The translations under genes were made by a program, and so were the position numbers. Below the pieces are notes generated by a model. It had not been told where the DNA came from. It was given only the letters and a program-made list of their open reading frames with translations, and searched no databases. Source: Clostridiales bacterium UBA4644 (GTDB taxonomy: Bacteria > Bacillota > Clostridia > Oscillospirales > Butyricicoccaceae). Taken from it: a stretch of 34,609 bases of DNA. The stretch is from contig DHMK01000078.1 in the NCBI GenBank assembly GCA_002405755.1, positions 1-34,609 on the forward strand, in the 5' to 3' direction. Below are positions 8,203 to 15,462 of the stretch, in pieces; position 1 is the stretch's first letter, and every line of letters starts with the position of its first letter.

Positions 8203-9680
8203 ACTACTGTCTGCAGGGCCACGACCGGGACAACGGCGTGCAGGAGATGCTGATCTCCCTGCTGCCGGACGAGCCCCACGACCGGGTGGAGGCCCTCTCC
8301 GGCGATGGCTGCCGCAGCACCGCCTGGGAGGAGGACGGCTTCATTTGCGCCCGGGCGGAGATTCTCCGGGGTGTTCGCCGGAGCCAGGCCCAGACTGCGG
8401 TCCCCATCCCGGCGGAGACCGATGGGGAGGAATATAAGCGGGCGCTGACCTATGCGGTCAAGACCGCCGTCTATCAGGCGCTGCTGCCGCTGCTGGAGCA
8501 AAAGCCCGCCTGGGGCAGCATGACCGGCGTCAAGCCCGCAAAGCCAGCCCGCCTGGCCATCCGGGAGGGGATGGAGCCCGCCGCGCTGGAGCGCTATCTG
8601 CGGGAGCATTATGACGTTTCGGAAAACCGGGCCCGGCTCTGCCGCCGGGCGGCGGAATATGCCATCCGGGCGGAGGACGGCCTTCTCCCCGGTGAGACGC
8701 AGCTTTATCTCGGCATCCCCTTCTGCCCGGCCAAGTGCAGCTATTGCTCCTTCGTCAGCAACGACATGACCCGCTGGGGCTTTATGATCCAGCCCTATCT
8801 GGAGGCCCTGCTGCAGGAGGTGGCGGCCGGCGGCGTACTGCTTCGCCAGCATGGGCTGCCGCTGGGCAGCGTCTATATCGGCGGCGGGACGCCCACCACG
8901 CTGGACGAGACCCAGCTGGACACGCTGCTGGCGGCCCTCCGGCAGGCCTTTGACCTGTCCCGCTGCCGGGAGTTTACCGTGGAGGCGGGGCGGCCGGAGA
9001 CCATCGGCGAGCAAAAGCTCCGGGTCCTGCAGCGCCATGGCGTCACCCGCATCAGCATCAATCCCCAGACCATGAACGACCGGATCCTGCAGGGCGTTGG
9101 CCGGCGGCACACCGCCCGGGACATCGAGGAATGCTACCGGATGGCCCGGCAGACGGGGGATTTTCTCATCAATATGGATCTGATCGCCGGCTTGCCCGGC
9201 GACGACGACGCAAGCCTGCTGGAAAGCGTCCGCCGGGTGGCGGCGCTGCGGCCGGACAATGTGACCATCCACTGTCTGGCCCGCAAGCGAGGGGCGCGGC
9301 TGTATTTCGGCCCAACGGGCCAGCTTCCGGCGGAGACGCTGGACGCCTGCTACGCCCAGCTGACGGCCCTTGGCTATGAGCCCTATTATCTCTACCGGCA
9401 GAAATATATGGCCGGCGGACTGGAAAACGTGGGCTTCTGCCTCCCCGGGACGGCGTCCCACTACAATATCTGCATGATGGAGGAGCTTTCCGACGTGCTG
9501 GCGCTGGGCTCCGGCGGCGTCAGCAAGCTCTGCTCGGAAAACGGACGCCGGGTCCACCGGGTGGCAAATCCAAAATATCCCAAGGAATATATCGAGCGCA
9601 TCGGCGCCATCGCGGCGGAAAAGCGCCGCCTGCTGGACGGCCCGCAAAAGGCTTGCAATCCGGAGCGCGCCGTGCTATAG
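8199..9680 (+). CDS. hemZ: Coproporphyrinogen dehydrogenase HemZ (radical SAM)
   Basis: Radical SAM enzyme of the HemN/HemW/HemZ group, 493 residues. The [4Fe-4S]-SAM motif CxxxCxxC is at C176, C180 and C183 within GIPFCPAKCSYCSF, followed by YIGGGTPTTL and INPQTMND, which are typical of the group. The family name comes from oxygen-independent coproporphyrinogen III oxidation, but no other haem genes are in the window and many Clostridia in this group do not make haem. The physiological reaction is therefore uncertain. The N-terminal ~165 residues match the HemZ-specific extension. It overlaps the hydrolase gene by 4 bases. A promoter for the next gene is embedded in its last codons. Confidence 0.92.
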   Translation: MNYCLQGHDRDNGVQEMLISLLPDEPHDRVEALSGDGCRSTAWEEDGFICARAEILRGVRRSQAQTAVPIPAETDGEEYKRALTYAVKTAVYQALLPLLEQKPAWGSMTGVKPAKPARLAIREGMEPAALERYLREHYDVSENRARLCRRAAEYAIRAEDGLLPGETQLYLGIPFCPAKCSYCSFVSNDMTRWGFMIQPYLEALLQEVAAGGVLLRQHGLPLGSVYIGGGTPTTLDETQLDTLLAALRQAFDLSRCREFTVEAGRPETIGEQKLRVLQRHGVTRISINPQTMNDRILQGVGRRHTARDIEECYRMARQTGDFLINMDLIAGLPGDDDASLLESVRRVAALRPDNVTIHCLARKRGARLYFGPTGQLPAETLDACYAQLTALGYEPYYLYRQKYMAGGLENVGFCLPGTASHYNICMMEELSDVLALGSGGVSKLCSENGRRVHRVANPKYPKEYIERIGAIAAEKRRLLDGPQKACNPERAVL

Positions 9681-9681
9681 T
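9653..9681 (+). promoter_or_regulatory. Promoter inside the 3' end of hemZ
   Basis: TTGCAA (9653-9658), a 17-base spacer and TATAGT (9676-9681) with an extended TGC before the -10. The -10 overlaps the hemZ TAG stop. It should drive the zinc-ribbon gene at 9730 independently of the hemZ operon. Confidence 0.75.
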
Positions 9682-9729
9682 TTTGGCATAGAATGATTCG
9701 TGATCTATTCAAAAAAGGAGGAGCTTATC

Positions 9730-10125
9730 ATGGATGACAAGGTGAGAGAACTGCTGGAAAAGGCGAAGCTGACGGCGGCTGCCGCGGCCGGCGTGGCCTC
9801 CCAGGCCGCAGGAACGGCGGCGGAAAAGGGCGGACGGCTGGTGGAAAAGACCCGGCGCAGCCTGAAGCTGCTGGATCTGAACAATGAGATCGAGATCCTC
9901 ATGCGGGAGATCGGCCGGATCGTCTACCTGACCCACACCGGAACGGAGACCGAGGAGAGCGCCCTGCAGGAAAAGCTGGAGCGCATCGATGCAAAATATG
10001 CGGAGATCGCCGGGCTCAAGGCCGAGCAGGAGGCCCAGCGCACCAAGGTGGTCTGCCCCGTCTGCGGCAAGGAATGTGATAAGACGGATCTTTACTGCCG
10101 CGTCTGCGGCGAAAAGCTTTCCTGA
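9730..10125 (+). CDS. Small coiled-coil zinc-ribbon protein
   Basis: A 131-residue protein of unknown function. The first ~40 residues are Ala-rich and helical, the middle (about 45-105) is a charged, coiled-coil-like helix, and the C-terminus is a zinc ribbon with paired CxxC motifs (CPVCGKECDK...CRVCGEKLS). Similar short zinc-ribbon proteins occur across Firmicutes, without a known role. I chose the ATG at 9730 because AAGGAGG lies 8 bases before it at 9715-9721. An upstream in-frame GTG at 9700 would place that site inside the gene. It has its own promoter and terminator, so it is monocistronic. In many Clostridia hisS follows hemZ; here this gene takes that place. Confidence 0.85.
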   Translation: MDDKVRELLEKAKLTAAAAAGVASQAAGTAAEKGGRLVEKTRRSLKLLDLNNEIEILMREIGRIVYLTHTGTETEESALQEKLERIDAKYAEIAGLKAEQEAQRTKVVCPVCGKECDKTDLYCRVCGEKLS

Positions 10126-10146
10126 TCGGGAAAATCGCCGTACATT

Positions 10147-10178
10147 GGCGCAGGGAGTCCTCCTGCGCCTTCTTTTTT
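10147..10178 (+). terminator. Rho-independent terminator after the zinc-ribbon gene
   Basis: An 8-bp stem GGCGCAGG / CCTGCGCC with a 7-base loop, followed by TTCTTTTTT. It lies 22 bases after the stop. Confidence 0.9.
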
Positions 10179-10269
10179 GGCGGGGCATGAAGCGCCGCCG
10201 GACCGCATAAAATCCCCATAGGCAGGGCCTTTTTTGGGCCAGTTTTTTCCGGGAAGGGCGGTCGTTTCC

Positions 10270-11880
10270 TTGCGCCAGCGCAAACATGAGACATTTTTCG
10301 GCGGCACGCTGATCCTGATGGGCTCCGGCATTCTGGTCAAGCTCATCGGGGCGTTTTTCTCCATCCCTCTGGCCAATCTTTACGGCGCAGACGGCAACGA
10401 TATCTTCATCAGCGCCTATTATGTCTATACGGCCATGTATGTGATCTCCTCCGCCGGGCTGCCGGTGGCGGTGTCCAAGATGGTGGCGGAGCGGCGGGCG
10501 CTGGGGCGGCTGCGTGAGGTGCGGCGCATCGCGCGGGTCTCCATGGGGGCCTTTGTGCTGCTGGGGGCGGCGCTTTCGGGGGCGATGCTGGCCTTTTCCG
10601 GGCCCATCTGCCGGCTCATCGGCTCCTCCTGCCGGGAGGCGCTGCTGGCGGTAGCGCCTACGGTCTTTTTCACCTGCATCGTTTCTGCGGTGCGGGGCTA
10701 TTATCAGGGCATGGCCAATATGGTCCCCACGGCGGTCTCCCAGATCATCGAGGCGCTGGGCAAGCTGCTCTTCGGCCTGGGCCTGGCCTATTATCTCATG
10801 GGTCAGGGCTGCCCGCTGGAGCGCGTGGTGGCGGGAGCCATCGCCGGCGTAACGCTTGGAACGGCCCTCAGCGCCCTGTATGCCGTGCTTTATGCCCTGC
10901 GGGATCCGGCGCGGCACAGAAAAGCGCCTATGGCCGATCCCTCCTGCCGTCCGGCAGGGACGCTGCTGCGGGAGCTGATCCGGCTGGCCGCGCCCATCAC
11001 CGTGGGAGCTTCGGTGTTTATCGTCAGCGCAATGATCGACAATTTCATGGTCAAGCTGCGCCTGCAGGAGGGCTGTCTGATGACAGACGCCGCCGCGGGC
11101 TATACCTATGGCGCATACGGCTACGCCGTTAAGCTGTTCAATCTTCCGCTGACGCTGGTGGTGTCCATCGGCGTGAGCCTGCTGCCGGCCATCAGCGCCG
11201 CCCTTGCGGTAAAGGACCGGCGGCGCACCCTTTCGCTGGTGGAGAGCGCCTTCCGCCTGACGGGCATGCTGGCCTTTCCCTGCGCCTTTGGGCTGGCAGC
11301 CATCCCCGGGCCGATCCTGGAGCTGCTCTTTGCCAAACAGCCGGAGGCCTGCGCCCAGGCTGCGCCGCTTCTGGCGGCGCTGGCGCCCTCAGTCTTTTTT
11401 GCGGCCATGGTTTCGGTGAGCAATCCTGTGCTGCAGGCCATGGGCAAGGCGCGGCTGCCGGTGATCAGCATGGCGGCGGGGGCGGCGGTGAAGGCCGTGT
11501 GCAACTATGTGCTGGTGGGCATTCCGGAGCTCGGCATCCTGGGCGCGCCCATTGCCACGGGTGTCTGCTATCTGACCATGATGCTGCTGAACTTCCGCCA
11601 TATCCGGCGGCAGGGCGCGGCCTTTTCTCTGGCGCGGAGCTTTGGAAAGCCGCTGCTGGCCGGGCTGGGCATGGGCGCTTTCGTCCGGCTGATCTGGCCG
11701 CCGGTGCAGGCTATGACAGGCCCCGGAAGAGCCGGAACGCTGCCGGCGGTGCTGATCGTGGTGGGTCTGGCGGCGCTTTTTTACCTGCTTTTGCTGGCTG
11801 CGCTGCGCGCCATGCCCCGGGAGGATGTGCTTATGCTGCCCGGCGGTGAAAAGCTTGCAAAAATCCTGAAAATCCGGTGA
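10270..11880 (+). CDS. spoVB: SpoVB-like lipid/polysaccharide flippase (MOP superfamily)
   Basis: A polytopic membrane protein of 536 residues with about 13-14 hydrophobic segments, starting with GTLILMGSGILVKLIGAFF. It belongs to the polysaccharide biosynthesis/MATE-like (MurJ, Wzx, SpoVB) exporters, which flip lipid-linked sugar precursors across the membrane. Its place directly before mazG and ahead of rqcP-yabP-yabQ matches the spoVB (yabM) locus of spore formers, which supports a role in spore cortex peptidoglycan. Most likely start is the TTG at 10270 with GGAAGGGCGG upstream; a TTG at 10234 would add 12 residues but has no visible ribosome binding site. mazG follows 26 bases downstream. 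MurJ-like function in vegetative cells is the alternative. Confidence 0.85.
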   Translation: MRQRKHETFFGGTLILMGSGILVKLIGAFFSIPLANLYGADGNDIFISAYYVYTAMYVISSAGLPVAVSKMVAERRALGRLREVRRIARVSMGAFVLLGAALSGAMLAFSGPICRLIGSSCREALLAVAPTVFFTCIVSAVRGYYQGMANMVPTAVSQIIEALGKLLFGLGLAYYLMGQGCPLERVVAGAIAGVTLGTALSALYAVLYALRDPARHRKAPMADPSCRPAGTLLRELIRLAAPITVGASVFIVSAMIDNFMVKLRLQEGCLMTDAAAGYTYGAYGYAVKLFNLPLTLVVSIGVSLLPAISAALAVKDRRRTLSLVESAFRLTGMLAFPCAFGLAAIPGPILELLFAKQPEACAQAAPLLAALAPSVFFAAMVSVSNPVLQAMGKARLPVISMAAGAAVKAVCNYVLVGIPELGILGAPIATGVCYLTMMLLNFRHIRRQGAAFSLARSFGKPLLAGLGMGAFVRLIWPPVQAMTGPGRAGTLPAVLIVVGLAALFYLLLLAALRAMPREDVLMLPGGEKLAKILKIR

Positions 11881-11906
11881 TTTATTCTTGCAAAGAAGGA
11901 GAAAAT

Positions 11907-12701
11907 ATGATAGATTTAGAACAGTCTCACTACAGCTTTCAAGACCTGCTGGAGATCATGGCGCGGCTGCGGCAGAAGGAGGGCGGTTGTCCCTGGGATC
12001 TGGCCCAGACCCATGAGAGCATCCGGCGGAATTTCATTGAAGAGGCCTATGAAGCGGCAGAAGCCATCGACCAGCGGGACGACGCCCATCTTTGCGAGGA
12101 GCTGGGGGATGTTTTGCTGCAGGTGGTCTTCCACGCCCAGATCGCCCGGGAAGCGGGCGCCTTCGATATGGACGATGTCTGCACCGGCATCTGCAAAAAG
12201 CTGATCCTGCGGCATCCCCATATTTTTGGCACGGCGGACAGGCTCACCGACGCCGGGCAGACGCTGGATCTCTGGGAGGAGGTCAAGCGGAAGGAGAAAC
12301 ACCAGCAGACCTATACCGATGCCATGAACGATGTGGCCCGGTCGCTGCCTGCGCTGATCTATGCGGAAAAGGTCCAGTCCCGGGCGAAGCGCTCCGGCTT
12401 TGACTGGCCGGAGGTCTCCGGCGCGCTGGACAAGGTCCGGGAGGAGACGGCGGAGCTGGAGCAGGTCATGGACCAAAAGGACCGGGCGGAGGAGGAACTG
12501 GGCGATCTGCTGTTTGCGGAGGTGAATGTGGCCCGGCGGCTGGAGCTGGATCCGGAGCAGGCCCTGATGCGGGCCACGAAAAAGTTTATGAAGCGCTTTG
12601 CCCTGGTGGAGCAGGCTGCAGGGGACAAGCTCCGCACCATGTCCCTTTCGGAGATGACCGCCCTCTGGGAGCAGGCCAAGCAGCAGACCGCAGGATCGTA
12701 A
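11907..12701 (+). CDS. mazG: Nucleoside triphosphate pyrophosphohydrolase MazG
   Basis: Hydrolyses (d)NTPs to NMP and pyrophosphate and so cleans the nucleotide pool. It has 264 residues with two MazG domains. The N-terminal domain has KEGGCPWDLAQTHESIRRN, EEAYEAAEAI and EELGDVLLQVVFHAQIA. The C-terminal domain has EETAELEQV and EEELGDLLFAEVNVARR. Both contain the acidic metal-binding helices. The ATG at 11907 has AAGGAG 5 bases upstream, so a GTG at 11877 is rejected. It is the yabN equivalent in the sporulation-linked cluster and follows spoVB closely. Confidence 0.95.
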   Translation: MIDLEQSHYSFQDLLEIMARLRQKEGGCPWDLAQTHESIRRNFIEEAYEAAEAIDQRDDAHLCEELGDVLLQVVFHAQIAREAGAFDMDDVCTGICKKLILRHPHIFGTADRLTDAGQTLDLWEEVKRKEKHQQTYTDAMNDVARSLPALIYAEKVQSRAKRSGFDWPEVSGALDKVREETAELEQVMDQKDRAEEELGDLLFAEVNVARRLELDPEQALMRATKKFMKRFALVEQAAGDKLRTMSLSEMTALWEQAKQQTAGS

Positions 12702-12704
12702 AGG

Positions 12705-12723
12705 AAGCGGCTCGTCCGCTTTT
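12705..12723 (+). terminator. Weak hairpin between mazG and hup
   Basis: A 6-bp stem AAGCGG / CCGCTT with a 5-base loop and a short T-run. It is too weak to be a firm terminator but may reduce readthrough into hup. Confidence 0.4.
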
Positions 12724-12759
12724 GATATGGATATTCTAATTGCAGAAGGAGATACGATT

Positions 12760-13035
12760 ATGAACAAAATGGAACTGATTTCCGCCATCGCGGAAAAGGC
12801 AGAGCTGAGCAAGAAGGACGCGGAAAAGGCCCTGACCGCCGTTGTAGAATCCATTTCCGAAGCGCTGAAGACCGGCGATAAGGTCCAGCTCATCGGCTTT
12901 GGCTCGTTCGAGGTCAAGAATCGGGAAGCCCGCATCGGCCGCAATCCCAAGACCAAGGAAGAGATCCGCATCCCCGCCTCCAAGACCCCTGTGTTCAAGG
13001 CCGGCAAGGCCCTGAAGGACAAGGTCGCCCAGTAA
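12760..13035 (+). CDS. hup: HU family DNA-binding protein
   Basis: Histone-like nucleoid protein of 91 residues that bends and compacts DNA as a dimer. The whole HU fold is present: N-terminal helices (MNKMELISAIAEKAELSKKD), the signature GFGSFEVKNREARIGRNP, the DNA-binding arm with the Ile-Pro tip (EIRIPASKTPVFKAG) and the closing helix. I chose the ATG at 12760 because AGAAGGAG lies about 8 bases upstream and the HU N-terminus starts there; an ATG at 12727 would add 11 unrelated residues. It sits between mazG and rqcP, as in many Clostridia, and has its own strong terminator. Confidence 0.97.
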   Translation: MNKMELISAIAEKAELSKKDAEKALTAVVESISEALKTGDKVQLIGFGSFEVKNREARIGRNPKTKEEIRIPASKTPVFKAGKALKDKVAQ

Positions 13036-13052
13036 ATCCCAATACGAGCGCT

Positions 13053-13078
13053 GCCGGGGCCGGAAGGCCCCGGCTTTT
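13053..13078 (+). terminator. Rho-independent terminator after hup
   Basis: A 9-bp perfect stem GCCGGGGCC / GGCCCCGGC with a GGAA tetraloop, followed by TTTT. Confidence 0.92.
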
Positions 13079-13107
13079 AAGATCATCCCGCGAAAAGGAG
13101 AAGCACC

Positions 13108-13356
13108 ATGCGTCTGGATAAATATCTCAAGGTGGCAAGGCTCATCAAACGCCGCACTGTGGCCAACGAGGCCTGCGATGGCGAGCGCGTCACGGTAAAC
13201 GGCCGGGAGGCCAAGGCGTCTTATCAGGTGAAGGTGGGCGACGTGATCGGCGTCTCCTTCGGCAACCGCAGTCTGCGGGTGAAGGTCCTGCAGGTGCCGG
13301 AGTTTGCCACGAAGGAGCAGGCCGCCCTGCTTTATCAGGAGCTGCCGGAGGAATAA
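13108..13356 (+). CDS. rqcP: S4-domain RNA-binding protein RqcP (YabO)
   Basis: An 82-residue S4-domain protein. In Bacillus the homologue YabO (RqcP) binds stalled 50S-peptidyl-tRNA complexes with RqcH and helps add C-terminal alanine tails in ribosome-associated quality control. The S4 RNA-binding motif fills residues 1-60 (MRLDKYLKVARLIKRRTVAN, followed by the VTVNGREAK loop). The AAAGGAG site before ATG 13108 is good. Its place ahead of yabP and yabQ is the conserved order. Confidence 0.92.
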   Translation: MRLDKYLKVARLIKRRTVANEACDGERVTVNGREAKASYQVKVGDVIGVSFGNRSLRVKVLQVPEFATKEQAALLYQELPEE

Positions 13357-13360
13357 AAAG

Positions 13361-13377
13361 GTCCGCCCCGGGCGGAC
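13361..13377. other. Hairpin between rqcP and yabP
   Basis: GTCCGCC / GGCGGAC with a 3-base loop just after the rqcP stop. No T-run follows on the plus strand; on the minus strand a run of five T follows, but no minus-strand gene ends here. It may act as an mRNA 3' stability hairpin for rqcP. Confidence 0.45.
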
Positions 13378-13379
13378 TG

Positions 13380-13408
13380 TCATAAAAGCCGCGGCCTCTT
13401 CATATCCT
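13380..13408 (+). promoter_or_regulatory. Candidate sigma-E-type promoter for yabPQ
   Basis: ATA at 13382-13384 (within TCATAAA) is followed after 16 bases by CATATCCT at 13401-13408. This fits the mother-cell sigma-E pattern of an ATA -35 core and a CATA-type -10. In Bacillus subtilis yabP and yabQ are mother-cell genes. The call rests on this match plus position. Confidence 0.45.
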
Positions 13409-13439
13409 TCCAACAAGGAAGTATGAGGAGGTCTTTTTC

Positions 13440-13721
13440 ATGGAAAACAGCAATCAGTTTCAGGCGGACGGGCCCCACAGCCTGGTTTTGGAGGAACGGC
13501 GGCGGCTGAACGTTTCCGGCGTCAGCGAGGTGCTGAGCTTTGACGAGGAGCAGGTGGTGATGGAGACGGCCCTGGGCCAGCTCACCGTGGAGGGGGAGGG
13601 ACTCCATGTGGAAAAGCTCAGCCTTGATGTGGGCGAGCTGACGCTGGAGGGCAACGTTCAAAGCCTTTGCTACAGCAGGGAGACCAAGCGCCGGGGCTCC
13701 TTCTGGTCCCGGGTGTTCTGA
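13440..13721 (+). CDS. yabP: Sporulation protein YabP
   Basis: A 93-residue soluble protein of the YabP/YqfC sporulation family. The core LVLEERRRLNVSGVSEVLSFDEEQVVMETALGQLTVEGEGLHVEKL is the family's beta-rich domain, with the typical LNVSGV and TVEGEGLHV segments. YabP acts with YabQ in spore development; its molecular function is unknown. A strong GAGGAGG site lies 8 bases before the ATG. The stop overlaps the yabQ ATG by 1 base (TGATG), so the two are translationally coupled. A sigma-E-like promoter lies just upstream. Confidence 0.93.
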   Translation: MENSNQFQADGPHSLVLEERRRLNVSGVSEVLSFDEEQVVMETALGQLTVEGEGLHVEKLSLDVGELTLEGNVQSLCYSRETKRRGSFWSRVF

Positions 13722-14101
13722 TGCTGCCCACCAGCCTGAACGAGCAGATGGGCATCTTCCTCCGGGCCATCCTGCTGGGGGCCGCGCTGGCGGCGGGCTT
13801 CGACCTGCTGGAGGGCCTCCGACGGGCCTGCCGGCTGAGACGCTTCGGAACGGCGCTGCTGGACGGGCTGTTCTGCCTGGGCAGCCTGGGGGCATTTCTG
13901 CTGTTTTTTCTCCGCAGCACCGATGGCCGGCTCCGGGGCTATCTGCCGCTGGGGCTGGCGCTGGGCGCGTTTTTGGAGCAAAAGGCCCTTTCCCGGCTGC
14001 TGCGGCAGTGCTGCACCTGGCTGCTGCAGGGGCTTTTTCGGCTGCTGAAGCGTGGCCGCGACGGGCTTTTCTGGCTGTTCAGCTTTCCCAGGGGGCAATA
14101 A
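13721..14101 (+). CDS. yabQ: Spore cortex biosynthesis protein YabQ
   Basis: A membrane protein of 126 residues with about four hydrophobic segments (FLRAILLGAALAAGFDLLEG, LLDGLFCLGSLGAFLLFFL, GYLPLGLALGAFLEQKA, and a last amphipathic segment ending FWLFSFPRGQ). This pattern and the RLRRF...LLDGLF region match YabQ, which is needed for spore cortex formation in the mother cell outer forespore membrane. The ATG at 13721 overlaps the yabP stop; an upstream in-frame ATG at 13667 would extend the gene into yabP and is rejected. The divIC gene that usually follows is not present. Confidence 0.9.
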   Translation: MLPTSLNEQMGIFLRAILLGAALAAGFDLLEGLRRACRLRRFGTALLDGLFCLGSLGAFLLFFLRSTDGRLRGYLPLGLALGAFLEQKALSRLLRQCCTWLLQGLFRLLKRGRDGLFWLFSFPRGQ

Positions 14102-14124
14102 GGGACAATAAAGCAAAAAGCGAA

Positions 14125-14159
14125 GCTCCGCAGAGAAGATCTCTCTGCGGAGCATTTTT
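14125..14159. terminator. Bidirectional terminator between yabQ and the AraC-type gene
   Basis: An 11-bp perfect stem (GCTCCGCAGAG / CTCTGCGGAGC) with T-runs on both sides: ATTTTTG on the plus strand, and GCTTTTTGC on the minus strand. It ends both convergent transcripts. Confidence 0.88.
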
Positions 14160-14163
14160 GCGG

Positions 14164-15237
14164 TCATTTCTCCGTCTGCAGCCCGGGCCAGGACGAAAGC
14201 AGCGCCGGATCCACCGGCGTACACCCGCAGGCGCAGATGCCGATACATTCGCCGCAGCGGGTGCATTTGTCCAGATCCACCACGGGATAGGTGTTTACCA
14301 GCGAGATGGCCTGCTGCTTGCAGGCGGCGGAGCACAGAATACAGCCGATGCAGGCGTTCAGGTGGCTGGGAATGTCCGGGCTGCTTCTGGAGCGCGCGCG
14401 ATTCAGCCGCTTTGCTACCTCGGAAGGGGAGACGCCCATGCATTTTACAAAGTTGCGGTAATAGGTGGAAAAATCCTGAAAGCCAACGGCGGCAGCGGCG
14501 TCTGTGATGGACCGGCCATCCCGCAGCAGGCGCAGCGACTGCTGGATGCGCCGCTCTGTGATATATTGCCGGATGGGCATGCCCGTATGCAGCTTGAAGG
14601 CGTTGTAAAGGCTGCTTTGGGAGAGCGCCGCGATCTTGACCAGATCCGCCGTGCCGATATCGTCGGCAAGGTGCTGCTCAATATAGCGGATGCAGCTGAT
14701 GACGGCGGAATAATTGCTTTCCGAGGGCTGCTTTCTGTCCAGCAGCTGCGTGGTGTAAACGTCCCGCACCATCAGCTGCAGGGCGGAGATCACCAGCATA
14801 TTGCCGATCTGGAAGGGGCTGTCGGCAGAGGTGTTCTGCTCGTCCATCAGGCAGTAGAGCAGATGCACCAGCCGCTCCCGCTCATGCCGCGGCATATGGA
14901 TGATGGGCGGCAGGTTGGAAAAATCCTTTTTCAGCTTTGGAAAGCAGGATACCAGCGCATCCATCATCTCCTGGGAAAAGGAAAAACAAAAATAGGAGGT
15001 TTCCGGCGAAAAGATATACAGGCTATGATTGCAGTAGATCGGGGTGAACAGCAGATCTCCGGGCTGCATCCGCAGCATCTGATCCTGCTGAAAATATGCC
15101 AGATCGCCCTTCAGCAGCAGCGTACAGTGGTAAAAGCTGTGGTAGTGCGCGTCTACCTTGCCGGTATAGCGCTCGCCGATATAGATATGATAATTCTGCT
15201 TGCTTGCAAAAAGCAGCTGCCGGTTGAGATTGTTCAT
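14164..15237 (-). CDS. AraC-family regulator with C-terminal 2[4Fe-4S] ferredoxin domain
   Basis: A 357-residue transcription regulator with an unusual layout. Residues 1-110 form a cupin-like sensor (AHYHSFYHC at 30-38, QPGDLLFTPIYCNHSL). Residues about 175-280 form the AraC DNA-binding domain, with two helix-turn-helix motifs (TADLVKIAALSQSSLYNAFK and TDAAAAVGFQDFSTYYRNF). After a short basic linker the tail has two ferredoxin motifs: C296-C299-C302-C306 and C325-C328-C331-C335, with extra C337 and C339. Each is a full CxxCxxCxxxC, so two [4Fe-4S] clusters are expected. The ATG at 15237 has AGGAGG 10 bases upstream. It is divergent from the dpp operon (225 bases between starts), so it probably controls that operon. 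Redox, oxygen or iron sensing is inference. Confidence 0.88.
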   Translation of the reverse strand: MNNLNRQLLFASKQNYHIYIGERYTGKVDAHYHSFYHCTLLLKGDLAYFQQDQMLRMQPGDLLFTPIYCNHSLYIFSPETSYFCFSFSQEMMDALVSCFPKLKKDFSNLPPIIHMPRHERERLVHLLYCLMDEQNTSADSPFQIGNMLVISALQLMVRDVYTTQLLDRKQPSESNYSAVISCIRYIEQHLADDIGTADLVKIAALSQSSLYNAFKLHTGMPIRQYITERRIQQSLRLLRDGRSITDAAAAVGFQDFSTYYRNFVKCMGVSPSEVAKRLNRARSRSSPDIPSHLNACIGCILCSAACKQQAISLVNTYPVVDLDKCTRCGECIGICACGCTPVDPALLSSWPGLQTEK

Positions 15238-15288
15238 GACTGCGGTTCCTCCTCTGATCCTCGGCTGCTTCCAGCGTGTCTTTGCTTG

Positions 15289-15317
15289 ATTATAAGGCGA
15301 TAAAATAAAAAATGCAA
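15289..15317 (-). promoter_or_regulatory. Promoter for the AraC-ferredoxin regulator
   Basis: On the minus strand TTGCAT (15312-15317), a 17-base spacer and TATAAT (15289-15294). It gives a leader of roughly 45 bases before the ATG at 15237. Confidence 0.8.
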
Positions 15318-15348
15318 GATAGAAAGCCTAACTTTAGAAAGAGAGTAA

Positions 15349-15377
15349 TTTCCATCCGCTCCCAGCATTGCTATAAT
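15349..15377 (+). promoter_or_regulatory. Promoter for the dpp operon
   Basis: TTTCCA (15349-15354), a 17-base spacer and an extended -10 TGCTATAAT (TATAAT at 15372-15377). Its -35 is 31 bases from the -35 of the divergent regulator promoter, leaving space for a shared operator. The predicted leader is about 80 bases. Confidence 0.7.
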
Positions 15378-15462
15378 TTTGACATAAAGTGAATTGTTTT
15401 TGCAAGACGCTTTGTAGAATATAGCTATAGCACAAGAAAAATACAGCAGGGAGAGTGGCAGT

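Noticed and set aside
8175..9647. 490-codon open frame on the minus strand opposite hemZ
   Set aside because: It is the shadow of a clear radical SAM gene; its sequence is rich in Gly, Ala, Arg and His with no known motif.
14008..15303. 431-codon plus-strand frame opposite the AraC-ferredoxin gene
   Set aside because: The minus strand has all AraC and ferredoxin motifs plus a promoter and ribosome binding site. The plus frame starts inside yabQ and has none of these.
15379..15407. TTGACA at 15379 as -35 for dpp
   Set aside because: No -10 lies at a suitable distance; the TATAAT just upstream fits better as a -10 with TTTCCA.
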